Assembly (NCBI GenBank): GCA_006503535.1
Contig: QYRS01000009.1
Span: forward strand, 62,001-126,000
Source of the DNA: Arthrinium phaeospermum
Taxonomy: Eukaryota; Ascomycota; Sordariomycetes; Amphisphaeriales; Apiosporaceae
Direction of reading: 5' to 3'
DNA: 64,000 nt
The translations under genes and the position numbers were made by a program. This document shows positions 32,414 to 43,007 of this stretch, one piece after another (the stretch's first letter is position 1; every line of letters begins with the position of its first letter). The notes beneath the pieces were generated by a model. The model saw only the letters and a program-made list of their open reading frames with translations. It had not been told where the DNA came from and searched no databases.

Positions 32414-34077
32414 GTTGTTTCGAATAAGTGTTGCTGAACAGGTCAAACGTCAGAGGGCCTCTGACAGAGGCAGCTGGTTGCTTTTGTCCATGGCGCTGAC
32501 CGACTTTTATCCAAGCCATTACTAGCTTTGCAGCTAGCCATTGGGCTGAAAAGGATAAGCACGAGGCAAAGTTGGCCCGAAGTGCGCTAATGACGAGAAG
32601 CTGATGAAGTCGGCCCCGTGATTGGTTCGTGGAGTGCTATAGTGGGACAGGGCGAGCAACGGTCAGGACTAGCCTGGCACGACTTCATGCGGTTTCTAGT
32701 GTTATCGAAGAATTATCTAATGCCGCAATGCAACGACAACGTAAAAACTTTATCTCCCCTGATCCCTGTCGTTGAGGAGCACCAGATGGGGACTCGTCGG
32801 TGTGGGTTAAACTTGAAGATCTTCCACGTAGGGCTGTGATGAGATCGTGAGGGGTCGACAGAGAGGCTTCATGATGCAAATTGGAAGTTGCAACAAAAAG
32901 AAGAAGAATGAATTGCTGAGTGTTTCCACAATGCTGTCATGGGCTATTCGACGCAACTAGTGCTGGTTCTGCAGGCTTTCATGGAGTGGAACGAGATAGT
33001 AGAAAACGGTATAGCAGTCAAGTTCTCCAGATATCATCTCGCTCCTTAGTCGGGAAAAAAGGGGGTGCCCCTGAGCGACACGGCTGAGATGCGGAGTTTG
33101 TGTTGAGAAGGCTTGAGGAAGACCACTCATAAAAGTCATCCCGCGGCCGGAATCATCTCCTAATCTGATTGGTCAAGCCAATGCCAGATCTGTGGGAACG
33201 TCATATATCGCATTATGCAGGCTACACAACCAGCTTTATGCCCGGCCGTGCCGCCAATGCAACCACCACACCCGTTCCTCTGGGCCAGTGCTACAACGGC
33301 ACGAGCAATATATGCGAGACCGAGTATGACGACCCGCGTGCTGTAGGGGATGAGCTGATTTCAGGTAACGACGGCCCGGCGGTACCTAGATCGCTCATTT
33401 CGGCGGGAGGGCCTCCGAACCAAGATTCTTGAGCAAAAGCTCGTCCCGTGCCGAGAATCGTGCAAGATCGTCGGGGTGCTGGGGAGGTGGGTGGGGAGCC
33501 CAAGGAATGATCTTACGTTCGGAAAGCTTCTGCGGAGGGGGGGGGCATTTACCCGGCAGGCGCGCGACGCCGATCCCCAGCCCGTTGCGGACGGAAAGCC
33601 GGGGCGCCCACTGCACGCGGTCGCGGCGCCAAGGCCAATCGTGGCCCGCCAGGCGCTACCCTAAAGTCCCAAGACTCTCGGCGAGGGGGAATCCTGGCAA
33701 TTTTGGCTCCAACCACCGTCCGTCGACTTCTCATTTCGCGTCAGCTTACCATTGCGTCGACGTCAAGCCGTCACAGTCGTCAACGTCAAGCCGTGTGGCC
33801 AACGCGCATGGGGCTTCACAGCTGATCTCCCGGAACAACTCGGTCCTATCCCCAAGTCCAAAACCACAGTCCGCGACGAGAGAGGAAGATTATGGACCCT
33901 GGAATCACCCTCGCCTAACGGGACAAGATGGAGGTGCCTCCGTGATCTGTTAGGCAAGCGATGAGCAGGGAGCATCGTGTATAAGTAGCGACGATGAGAA
34001 TGAAGAATGCATCTCGTCTCGACTCCAGACATCAGACACCTCAGCACCCCTTTACTTCATACCAGACCACTTCCACC
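32414..34077. other. Intergenic stretch and promoter of the GH7 gene
   Basis: About 1.66 kb with no convincing gene. A frame at 33169-33432 (87 codons) has no family features. A TATA box TATAAG at 33980-33985 lies about 95 bases before the GH7 start. A long G run occurs near 33539-33546. Confidence 0.5.
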
Positions 34078-35547
34078 ATGCTGTCCAAGATCGCCATCCT
34101 GGCCTCGCTCGTGGCGGGCGGGCACTCGCAGCTGGCGGGCACGGAGCAGGCCGAGGTGCACCCCAAGCTGACGTGGCAGAAGTGCACGGGGCCCGGGGCG
34201 TGCAGCAACGTGGCGGGCTCCATCGTCGTCGACGCCAACTGGCGGTGGGCGCACGGCACGGGCGGCTACACCAACTGCTACACGGGCAACACCTGGAACG
34301 CCGAGCTGTGCCCCGACAACGAGGCCTGCGCCGCCAACTGCGAGATCGAGGGCGCCGACTACGCCTCGACGTACGGCATCACGACGTCGGGCAACGCCGT
34401 CAGCCTCAAGTTCGTCACGCCCAACGACAGCGGCACCAACGTCGGCTCGCGCGTCTACCTGCTGGCCGACGACGAGAACTACGAGATGTTCACCATGAAC
34501 GGCAACGAGATCGCCTTTGACGTCGAGAACGGCGAGATCGGCTGCGGCCTGAATGGGGCCGTCTACTTTGTCTCCATGGACGAGGACGGCGGCAAGGCCC
34601 GCTCCCCCGGCAACCAGGCCGGCGCCAAGTACGGCACCGGCTACTGCGACTCGCAGTGCGCGCGCGACCTCAAGTGGATCGACGGGAAGGTAGGTCCACA
34701 GTTCTCAAGTTGAATTCCGTGGTCACCGTCTAACACTAACACAACCAGGGCAACGCCGAGGGCTGGCAGCCATCCGCCGACGACGCCAACTCCGGAGTCG
34801 GCGCCCTGGGCCCCTGCTGCGCCGAGATGGACCTGTGGGAAGCCAACAGCATGTCGTTCGCGCTGACGCCCCACCCGTGCGAGGACTCGGGCTACGTCGT
34901 GTGCGAGAACGAGACGTGCGGCGGCACCTACAGCGAGGACCGCTACGCCGGCCAGTGCGACCCCGACGGCTGCGACCTGAACCCCTACCGCCACGGCAAC
35001 ACCGACTTCTACGGCAAGGGCAAGACGGTCGACACGAGCAAGAAGTTCACCGTCGTCACCCAGTTCCACGGCTCCGGCTCCACCCTCGACAGCATCTCGC
35101 AGTACTTCATCCAGGACGGCGCCCGCATCGACGTGCCCGAGTCCAAGGTCGTCGACGGCGGCTCTGTTATTGACGACGCCTTCTGCGACGCCTCCAAGGA
35201 GCTCTTTGCCGACAACCTGCGCTACCAGGAGCTCGGCGGCCTCACGCAGATGGGCGACGCCACCGGCAAGGGCATGGTCCTGACCATTTCCATCTGGGAC
35301 GACGTAAGTTTCCTGATTCTTGACTCATCCAAGCAATGGCTAACTGGCCCAGCTCTACTCCAACATGCTCTGGCTCGACGGCGTCGTCTACCCCACCGAC
35401 CGCAACCCCGGCGACCCCGGCGTGGCCCGCGGCGAGTGCGAGCTCACGGGCAGCGAGCCGGCCACCGTCCGCGAGAAGTTCGCCAACGCCAAGGTCACCT
35501 ACAGCAACATCAAGTTCGGCCCCATCGGCTCCACCTACGATGTCTAG
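34078..35547 (+). CDS. GH7 cellobiohydrolase (exoglucanase), secreted, no cellulose-binding domain
   Basis: Exons 34078-34689, 34749-35303 and 35353-35547 give 453 residues; introns of 59 and 49 bases keep frame. Signal peptide [18 protein letters not shown]; the mature enzyme would start at the Gln. The GH7 catalytic motif is [12 protein letters not shown] (nucleophile Glu, assisting Asp, acid/base Glu), followed by ALTPHPC as in cellobiohydrolases rather than endoglucanases (which usually read EMDILEGNS). [13 protein letters not shown] and the C-terminal [14 protein letters not shown] are also typical. There is no linker or CBM1 after the core. It hydrolyses cellulose to cellobiose by a retaining mechanism outside the cell. 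Its position between cluster-type genes is odd and is probably chance. Confidence 0.95.
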
Positions 35548-35749
35548 GCGCTACCCCAACGTTTGCTGATCATGTTGAGCAAGGGACGCCTTCCTACCTG
35601 GCAACGCTAGGTTTTTGTAGATAGTTTTAGCCAGTCGCTCTCGGATGTGTCAAGAGGATGGAATGCAGATTGTATATAGTTGTGGAATTATGAACATGTA
35701 TTTCCCATCTCGTATTATGCATTGAACTCTCACGCAATCATAATCAGCT

Positions 35750-36958
35750 TCAGTCCCTTCCAACGCGGTCGGAGAGTCCGCCGCTCTTCTGCAAGTCGGC
35801 GTAGACTTGCACCGCGTCCGGCGACAGCGCCTCCAGGACCGCCCGCGTCTCCTCCCAGATGACCTTGCGCATCTCACGGGTCCTCTTCGAGGTCATGAAA
35901 CTCGTAGGTCTGTGGTTTTAGTTCGTGAGCATTCGTTGGCTTTCAGATGTTGTCAAGGACATACTTCTCCACTTCGTAGTCCCAGAGCATGGCGCCGTGG
36001 GAACCCTCGACCGGCAGACACGAGTTGGCGATGGCGCGGCCGCAGATGAGCGGCGAGCGGCCGAAGACACCCAGGTAGAGGCGCGAGACGACGGAGCTGG
36101 TGCTCAGGGGCGACTTGGTGCAGCCCGGGTCGAGCGAGTGGACGTGGACCTGGCCCGGGTCCAGCACGGACGCCAGGCTCTCGAACCAGCAGTACGAGAC
36201 GATCTTGCAGATGCCGTACTGCCCGAGCTGCCCCAGCACCTTGTCGTCGCTCACGTGCCGGAGGTAGTCGACCGGGCGCTGGCTTGGGAACCGGATCCAG
36301 GGCGACGTCAGGCGGACGGCCGCCGACGAGACGTTGCTGATGACGGTGGGGGCCCGGTTCTCATCGGCCGACGCTTGCAGTTTGGGGAGCAGCAGGATGG
36401 TCAGCAACGCGCAGGAGAGGTGGATGACCTGGAGGTCTAGATGGCAAGTCAGATCAACGGCCCTGATTTCCAGTAGTGAACGTCTTACTCTCTTCCCACC
36501 CGTCCCCCGTCACGAATCGCTTGGTGTTGTTGGTGGCAGACCCGATCAGCAGGACGTCCAGGCGAGGCAGGCTCTGGAGATCGGCCGCGAAGGCCTGGAT
36601 GCTCTCAAACGAGACGAGGTCGACCTGCTTGATCAGTATGCGCTCGCGAGGCAGGCCGTAGTGGGAGACGATGTCGTCCGCCAGCTTCTCGGCCTTGGCG
36701 ATGTTCCGGATGCCAAAGACCAGTGTGCCGACGTCGAGCTGGGCCAGGACCTTGGCCGCCTCGGAGCACATGACCCCCGTGGCACCTGTAGGTATAGTGA
36801 ATTATTAGCAACCACATCAAAACGATCGATCAAGGGACTACGACGCTACCAATGATCACGACCGTCTCGCCCTTGAAGGAAGCGGTGGGGTGGGCCAGTT
36901 TCGCCTTGGCCTGACGCCGGATCGCCCCGAAGGGATATGATTCGCGGAGCTTTCCCAT
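35750..36958 (-). CDS. Short-chain dehydrogenase/reductase
   Basis: Exons 36958-36850, 36785-36489, 36436-35965 and 35909-35750 give 345 residues, all in frame. The cofactor motif is VVIIGATGVMCSEAA (G-x3-G-x-x variant: GATGVMCS). Catalytic Ser in VISNVSSAAV and YxxxK as QYGICK are present. The start MGKLRESYPFG was preferred because the same arrangement (short basic lead, then strand 1) is usual for retinol-dehydrogenase-like fungal SDRs; a longer upstream start is possible. The last exon (TREMRKVIWEETRAVLEALS) is the typical helical end. It would oxidise an alcohol or reduce a ketone with NAD(P)(H). Convergent with GH7. It may tailor the polyketide, or be unrelated. Confidence 0.85.
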
Positions 36959-38020
36959 CGCGACTTGCTATGCTGCCCTGGATGAGGTTGGTCTTGGGGA
37001 AACTTGGTAAGAAGAAAGGTTGGAAGTCTGCTGCAAAACGCCATGGTGAAGTCCTCCATATCCTGCGCCGTTTTCGCTTAACCAGGCATGACTCGGCCTT
37101 AAGTTCACCGCAGGCCTAGTTCTCGTTACGAAGCTACACTCTGTTTGGACAATCTGTAGATGCAAAGTGTACTTTGCGACGGCTGCATGGCCAACCACTC
37201 GGTAGCGCGTTGTCCTGCAGTAGCAGCACCAGCGTCGTCCGATATAAGCTACGGCCTGGCAGCGGGTAGCAAACCCTCCGGACGGCTAGGCCAAAGCCGA
37301 CCGAATTATTCTTTCTTCAGAATGTGATGACAGTCACACTGCAACGGCCAGTAACATTGACAGGAGAATATTGTTTGGTGTTTTGACGTGACCCTACCCG
37401 CCATTTCGGAACTATATCTGGTCGTATAACCTCCCCTGCCTCACTTATACGCAGCTCAATTCTTGCCGAGATCCCATAACTACGCAGAGAATGGTAGCAT
37501 GATCACTCCTCATGAGCGTGTGACGTGCTTTCTACAAGAGCCTGTAGTGCGATGCCTCGAAGCCAGGCACCCCATTCTGCCTTGTCCTAGACAGGTCGAC
37601 AGCCACGTGTTTGTCACAAAACCCAGGCTTTTCCTATCCGACCAAATCTCATGGGAAACAAGATACCACTAGGCATAATATCATGCCTTGGATCCTATAG
37701 TCCGTAAGCTCTAGTAGCTGCACCGCCTTGGCATAGCCTCTCCGCCCCGTTGTCTGGTTGGACAGCGTCAGCCTGGAATGCCAAGGCCCTACTAAACACG
37801 TCACAAGGACCCAATCGCTCGGTGACCTATTCGAGACGACGCTCTTGGGGGTGTAGTAAAGTCACATACAGACGTTGCGCGGATGGGCGAGTATATATAT
37901 CACCACTGTCGCGTTACACGACGACACATTCACCAGTTTGTCCGTGTCCGGCTTCCCGTTTCGCCTTGAACGTTTAAAGACCAGATCAAACATCCCTACC
38001 GGTCAAGGGTCAAGAAGACC
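36959..38020. other. Intergenic stretch with TATA box for the next gene
   Basis: About 1.06 kb without a recognisable gene. A strong TATATATAT box at 37892-37900 lies about 120 bases before the gene at 38021. Confidence 0.55.
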
Positions 38021-38559
38021 ATGTGCTTCACTGTGAGTCACCACATCCAGGTCCGCCGTTGCCCAGCGCTAATCACCGTTGGTGTCTCAAGTTCGGGAAG
38101 AAGGGGGCAGTGGTTGACGATGCACCTCCTCCGCGGCGCATCCCGGCCTCGCAGCCGCCGGTTATGAGCGTGAAGCAGAAGCCGGTACAGCTGCCACCGA
38201 AGCAGAGCAAGCCACCCAACAACCAAGGCGGCTCATCTGTTCTGGGGACCTCAACCTCCACCGGCGGCGGTGGTGGTGGCGGTGGCGGTGGCACGAACAA
38301 TCAAGCCGCCTACACTACTTTGGTGGCCACGGCGGACGTAGTTGATTGCGGCAGCGGCAACAATCATAAGGACTGTTCTGGGAACGTTGATGCTGCTGCT
38401 ACCCATGCCCCTGCTGCCACTCATGCTCCTGCTGCTGTTAGCAGTAGCGGAGGCCATAGTTACAGCGGAGGCCACAGTCACAGCGGAGGAGATCACAGTA
38501 CCAGTAGCGGCGGAGGGGATTTCAGTAGTAGCAGTGGAGGATGCGGAAGCAGTTGGTGA
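38021..38559 (+). CDS. Small Gly/Ser/His-rich protein with MCF start
   Basis: Exons 38021-38032 (only four codons, MCFT) and 38092-38559 give 159 residues; intron GTGAGT...CTCAAG with branch GCTAATC. Its N-terminus MCFTFGKKG resembles a group of small fungal proteins beginning MCF that I know only as hypothetical; the early Cys could be lipidated, which is speculation. The middle is Pro/Lys/Gln-rich (KQKPVQLPPKQSKPP), then a run of ten Gly, a double THAPAA, and a tail of GGHSYSGGHSHSGGDHS type ending GGCGSSW. No fold is expected. A strong TATA box suggests inducible or high expression. Confidence 0.65.
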
Positions 38560-39302
38560 TGATGGGGCTTGCGCCGGAGGGGGCGATTGACGATTAGAAG
38601 CATTCCAGAAAAGACAATCGCTGATACTCCATCCAAATCGAAAGGATCTGAATGCGCATCACCGTTTCTCATGACGCGAATCCGCCTCTCCAGCCATAGC
38701 GTGGTCTCGGACTGGAACCCGAACCACCACTTCAATCACATTCCAGCCATTGCCTCTTCCCAACGCCTTCGTTCGGCGCCGGCCCAACCGTGGCGACTCA
38801 GTAGAACCTAGCCGTCCATTTCGATTCGAGCGCGTTCGTTGCGGGCGAAACTGTAAAGCGCCAAACTGTCACATAACGTTTCGCGAGGCGTTTTGTGCTG
38901 CGGGCGATGGCTTGCGTGAGTTTGGGCCCCCACGCCACTCCTGTCACAGGCTGTCAGCCCCTGTCAGGCCTGAAGTCACCTGAAGTTAGGCGGGTTTGGG
39001 CGCAACAGGAACGAAGTTTGTTTCTCAGCAGAAACGCCGAAATCTGCGCCAATCGTCTATGAAGTCGTTACAGCGGATGCAAGGGGGAGAGAACAAATGA
39101 TATGTAATGTAGACCGTCATTTTCATGTCGACCTCTTCTACTGAAATCTAAAACAAATATAGGTAATAATTAAGTATTAGACGTAAGGGGTATCTCTCTA
39201 AATGTATCTATCGTCTAACGAAAGGAAAACTTTTGGTCTAAATCTGCCGCAACGTCAATTGACGTTGGTCAAGTAAACGCCCAAATCAAATCTAGTTGAC
39301 GT
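38560..39302. other. Intergenic stretch with an 18-bp perfect palindrome
   Basis: No gene seen. The right part (39120-39300) is AT-rich and lies in the 3' region of the kinase-like gene. CAACGTCAATTGACGTTG at 39250-39267 is a perfect palindrome. Confidence 0.55.
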
Positions 39303-40442
39303 CTAGTTGGCGACGTCCCGAAACCAGGCGTGGTCGAGGGCCTGCTGGGCCGTGATGCGCTTGCGGGGGTCAAAGTGCGTCATCTTGCGGATGAGGTCCT
39401 TGAAGTCGGCGTCGAGCACGTCGCTCTTCCACATGGCAAAGGGGCGGCGCGGGTTGCCGGACCCGAACTTGCGGGCCATCTGGTCGAAGCTGGACCGCCA
39501 CGCGTGGCTGCGGCCCAGGTACTCGAGGAAGTCGTCGAGGTCGTCCCACTCGGCAAAGTGCGAGATCTGGCGCTCCAGGATGGCGAAGCTGGGGTCGGTG
39601 TTGGCGGCGCCCTGGGGCATGTCCATCCAGAAGATGACGCGGCGCAGCAGCAAGAAAATGCTGACGATGGCAAACGAAAAGATGTCGGTCTGCTTGTTGA
39701 TGGCGCCCTTGACGTGGGCCTCGGGGCTGCGCCACCAGTGGTTGCCGACCTGGATGCCGCGCAGGGCCTGGCGGGGCGGGATGTGCGTCGAGTCCTCGAG
39801 GTCCGACAGCTGCACCCGGTCGACGACGATGCCGCGGTCGGCCGTCTCGTGGTAGTCGACCATGATGTTGTTGGCCTTGATGTCGAGGTGGGCCACGTCG
39901 TGGGCGTGCATCAGCGCCAGGCCGCGCAGGGCGTCGCGCAGGACGCGCTTCTGGGTGGCGAGCGAGATGTCCTTCCAGGCGAAGTTGAGCAGGTGGTCGC
40001 TGAGGTACTCGTTGACAAACATCTTCTCGCCGGGGATGGTGTCGCGGACGGCGCGCAGGTACGGGCTATCGGCGAACTTTTGCTGCAGCGAGAGGGCGTA
40101 GTTGTACTCGGGCTCGAAGAGCGTCTTGAGCACGAACTTCTGCCGGTCGTCGGCACTCTCGGCCAGGTAGACGTGGCGGTTCTGGCGGTCCTGGAGCACC
40201 TGCTTGATGACGTACTGGCGACCGGAGTGCCCGTGCAGCGAGGCCCCGATGTGGGCAAAAGCGTCAGTCCCCGACGAGGTGGTCGGCGTCTCAATGGCGG
40301 TGGCAAAGGTGCGAGGGCGAGCCGAGTCGGCTCGGGCAAGGGAGGCGACACATGGTCGGCAGGCCAGGCGGGCGGCCGGTGTGGTGAGCGAAGAGCGCAG
40401 AAGTCGTGATCCAAATGTAGAGGTCACGGTTCGTAGTTGCAT
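39303..40442 (-). CDS. Mitochondrial kinase-like protein with altered DFG motif
   Basis: Single exon, 379 residues. The N-terminus (about 45 residues, Arg/Ser/Thr/Ala-rich, no acidic residue until Asp39) looks like a mitochondrial presequence. Kinase features: Lys in KFVLKTLF, hinge FVNEYLSDHLL, catalytic loop HLDIKANNIMV (H-x-D-x-K-x2-N complete), activation-segment SPEAH with WRSPEA, Asp in QTDIFSFAIV, and the C-terminal HFDPRKRITAQQALDHAWF. The metal-binding DFG is replaced by SDLED (DLE). It may be active with unusual metal handling or a pseudokinase. Fungal genomes contain many such single-exon kinase-like genes. Substrate unknown. Confidence 0.85.
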   Translation of the reverse strand: MQLRTVTSTFGSRLLRSSLTTPAARLACRPCVASLARADSARPRTFATAIETPTTSSGTDAFAHIGASLHGHSGRQYVIKQVLQDRQNRHVYLAESADDRQKFVLKTLFEPEYNYALSLQQKFADSPYLRAVRDTIPGEKMFVNEYLSDHLLNFAWKDISLATQKRVLRDALRGLALMHAHDVAHLDIKANNIMVDYHETADRGIVVDRVQLSDLEDSTHIPPRQALRGIQVGNHWWRSPEAHVKGAINKQTDIFSFAIVSIFLLLRRVIFWMDMPQGAANTDPSFAILERQISHFAEWDDLDDFLEYLGRSHAWRSSFDQMARKFGSGNPRRPFAMWKSDVLDADFKDLIRKMTHFDPRKRITAQQALDHAWFRDVAN

Positions 40443-43007
40443 ATTATTGGTCTTCTAGTGCAGATGGGTGTTGTTGCGAACGAAATGGCTGTTGTCTATG
40501 TTGTTGTATGAAGTCGATAAAGTGGAATGGAAAAGACCAAGACGTGGAGGTGGAGGATGGGGAAATATAAGCAAGTCAGTCAGTCACTAAGGCCGATGGA
40601 TCCGAAGGCGGGCCACCCCCAAAAACAAGCCAAAAATAGGCAATCCAACAAAGCGAAGATCCAATTGATTGCCACTGCCAGGTTCTGGGTTTCCGGTTTG
40701 TGTTACTCGGGTTTCAGACTTTTCCGTCTTGTTCTTTCAGGGCGCTCAGCTCAGCAGGCTGGCCTAGAAGTGATCGACATTGGGGGTGCTTCGTGGAGGA
40801 TGCCAGTGGAGGCCATGGGGTGCTAGTGAAGGTCCACTGAGCAACGGGGTTCCTGGGCCGGGGAAGTTGGGTCCAGTGGGAACTACTGCCGGCGCTGGGA
40901 ATGCTACGAAGATTGGCCAGGAATGGAGGCTGATGGCGGTTGCCAAGTAGCCAAGTGTCGCTTAAACCCTCGGCCAACCTCTCATCTCCATGGCTCGTGT
41001 TCTAGAGCGCCAGAAGGTGTGCGGCAGCAGAGTTGGAGGGTGGCAACCAAACCCACTACCCGTCCTGCCCGTGAATGATAACCTTGAGGTCGGTGTGCAA
41101 TTCCAAAGTCGAGACTCGCAATCTCCCCATTTGCGCTGCCGGTCTCCCATAGACCGGCAGACCTACATAGACCCTGCATGCCTTGCTTATCGCTTGCTTG
41201 GCTCTGAAGGCGACGGGCAGCTTTTGTCCTGCCTGCCAACCTCGACCAGCCGTTTCGAACGGTGTCCGATAATCATCTGAACCGCCTTGGTCATCGCAGC
41301 TGTCAGGTGTGTGTTTGTGCCTGAATTAGAATTAGCATTTGGGGGGACGCGCCAGCCAGTGCAGGCTGTCGTGTCATGTCAGCCCGTGTTGCCCGTGTTG
41401 CCCTGGCCCTCGTACTACTGCTCCTACATACTGTACCTTGCGAGCTTGCTCATGGCCTGCTCCTGGCCTGCTCATGGCGCCCTGTTGCGCCTCATGCGCC
41501 CACGTTGCTAGACGATTGCTTGATTGATTGACGGCTTGCTTTTGGTCTCGCCACAAAACTGGGAACAGACACACACGAAAGCCTGATGGCCGCTGGCCTT
41601 CCTTCACCGCCGACTCGCCAGATGGCTGCATGTGCACATCCGACTGGCTGCGTCTCATGCGAGATTACTGCTGCAGCCTGCATGCCTTGCCCCGAGTTCG
41701 GTAGGTAGCAGGTCGTAAGCTCGGTGAACGGAATGAAGGTTAAATTGATGGCTACAGGTCACACGGTCGCATGGATGCCGGTACTCTGCTCGTTTCAAGG
41801 CGTGGGGGGTGAATCCTGCTGGTCTTGGCGGCGCGGGCTGGCATGGGGGTTGGCAGCCAGGCAGACTGAACATTGTCGACTTTTAACAGCCAGCATTGCA
41901 TTCCAAAACGTGGCGCCGTCGTCAGAGTCCATTGGAACGAATCAAACATGCACTGCATCATGTCTCATCGCCGCATTGTGATGTTTCGACGGGCAACGGG
42001 CTCTGTTTCCCACCGCCGCGTCGCAACCATCAAGTAAGGGGCCCAAGATGGGGGACACCCAAAAACGCCGCCGATGACCGGAGCCTTTTGCGACCGCCAT
42101 CTGTGACCACCCTTATATCCGGCATACTGATGGTACCTGCCTTCTTAATCTCCTTCGGACTTGTCCCAATGGGGTAGCATCTTTCTACCGTGGTGGCTCG
42201 GGGAACTCGAAGCCGCTGTGGGAGTCCGCCTGCATACACCTATGCAGCCCCCGGACCGGTCACCAAGTCACCTGTCCAGCATCCCACCTCGCGCCTGCAT
42301 ATGTCACATAGTTTGGGTTTGTGAATGCATTGAGTGGCTGCATCTCTCACGATGTTTGTTGAGGACCGATCAGAGAGCAATTGATGCCAAGTAGAATGAG
42401 CATCCTCCACAACTAACAGCTTGGTCAGACTTACTGCATCGCCGACTGTGATCGATTATCTCGCGTCAGCTACCTTCGCCCTCCGGCGCATCCGCATTCC
42501 GGTACAGCCGCAACTGCGAGGAGAGGGAGGTGGTCTTCGTGCCAATTCCTGGTGTTGTCCATACCTAACAAGAACTGTCAAGTCTACCTATGCAACGCTT
42601 TAGAATCTCAATAGAACGATTGATGAATAGCGCGTCGAAACCTCCATCGTAGTCGGTCATCTCTCCAGACTGTCGTACCTCCAGCGGTTGTCATTATCCC
42701 ATAGTGTCGCTAGAAAAAACCGCCGATAATAGTCGCTCCGTTTTCCCAGATGCAATTGCAAGTACAGAGTATAGTCATGTATCGATTTGGATGCCTGGCG
42801 CAATTGGTGTTCAGCCCGTTTTAAGTTGCCCTGGTCGCTGTCGCGTCTCGACATGGTTGCGGGGTATCGTGAGCGAGCGTGTCGTCAGAGCGCGCAGGCC
42901 CATCTGCGATCTGATCAACGAAAGATCGGTCGCATCATGACGCCCTCTCATCTCGCTGCTTCTACTGATTCTTCAATCCTCCCTTTCTCATGACAAATAC
43001 TCTCACC
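40443..43007. other. Long intergenic stretch, no gene recognised
   Basis: About 2.56 kb between divergently transcribed genes (39303-40442 on minus and 43008 on plus). Only short frames without family features. A small imperfect repeat of CTGGCCTGCTC words lies near 41450-41480. Its length and lack of coding character fit large promoters. Confidence 0.55.

Noticed and set aside
31460..32437. 325-codon plus-strand frame
   Set aside because: Arg/Gly/Val-rich mirror of the alpha/beta hydrolase on the other strand, a common artefact of GC-rich fungal genes.
33169..33432. Possible small secreted protein (87 codons)
   Set aside because: No signal peptide, no intron logic, and no recognisable continuation; left as intergenic.
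39330..40409. 359-codon plus-strand frame
   Set aside because: Antisense shadow of the kinase-like gene.
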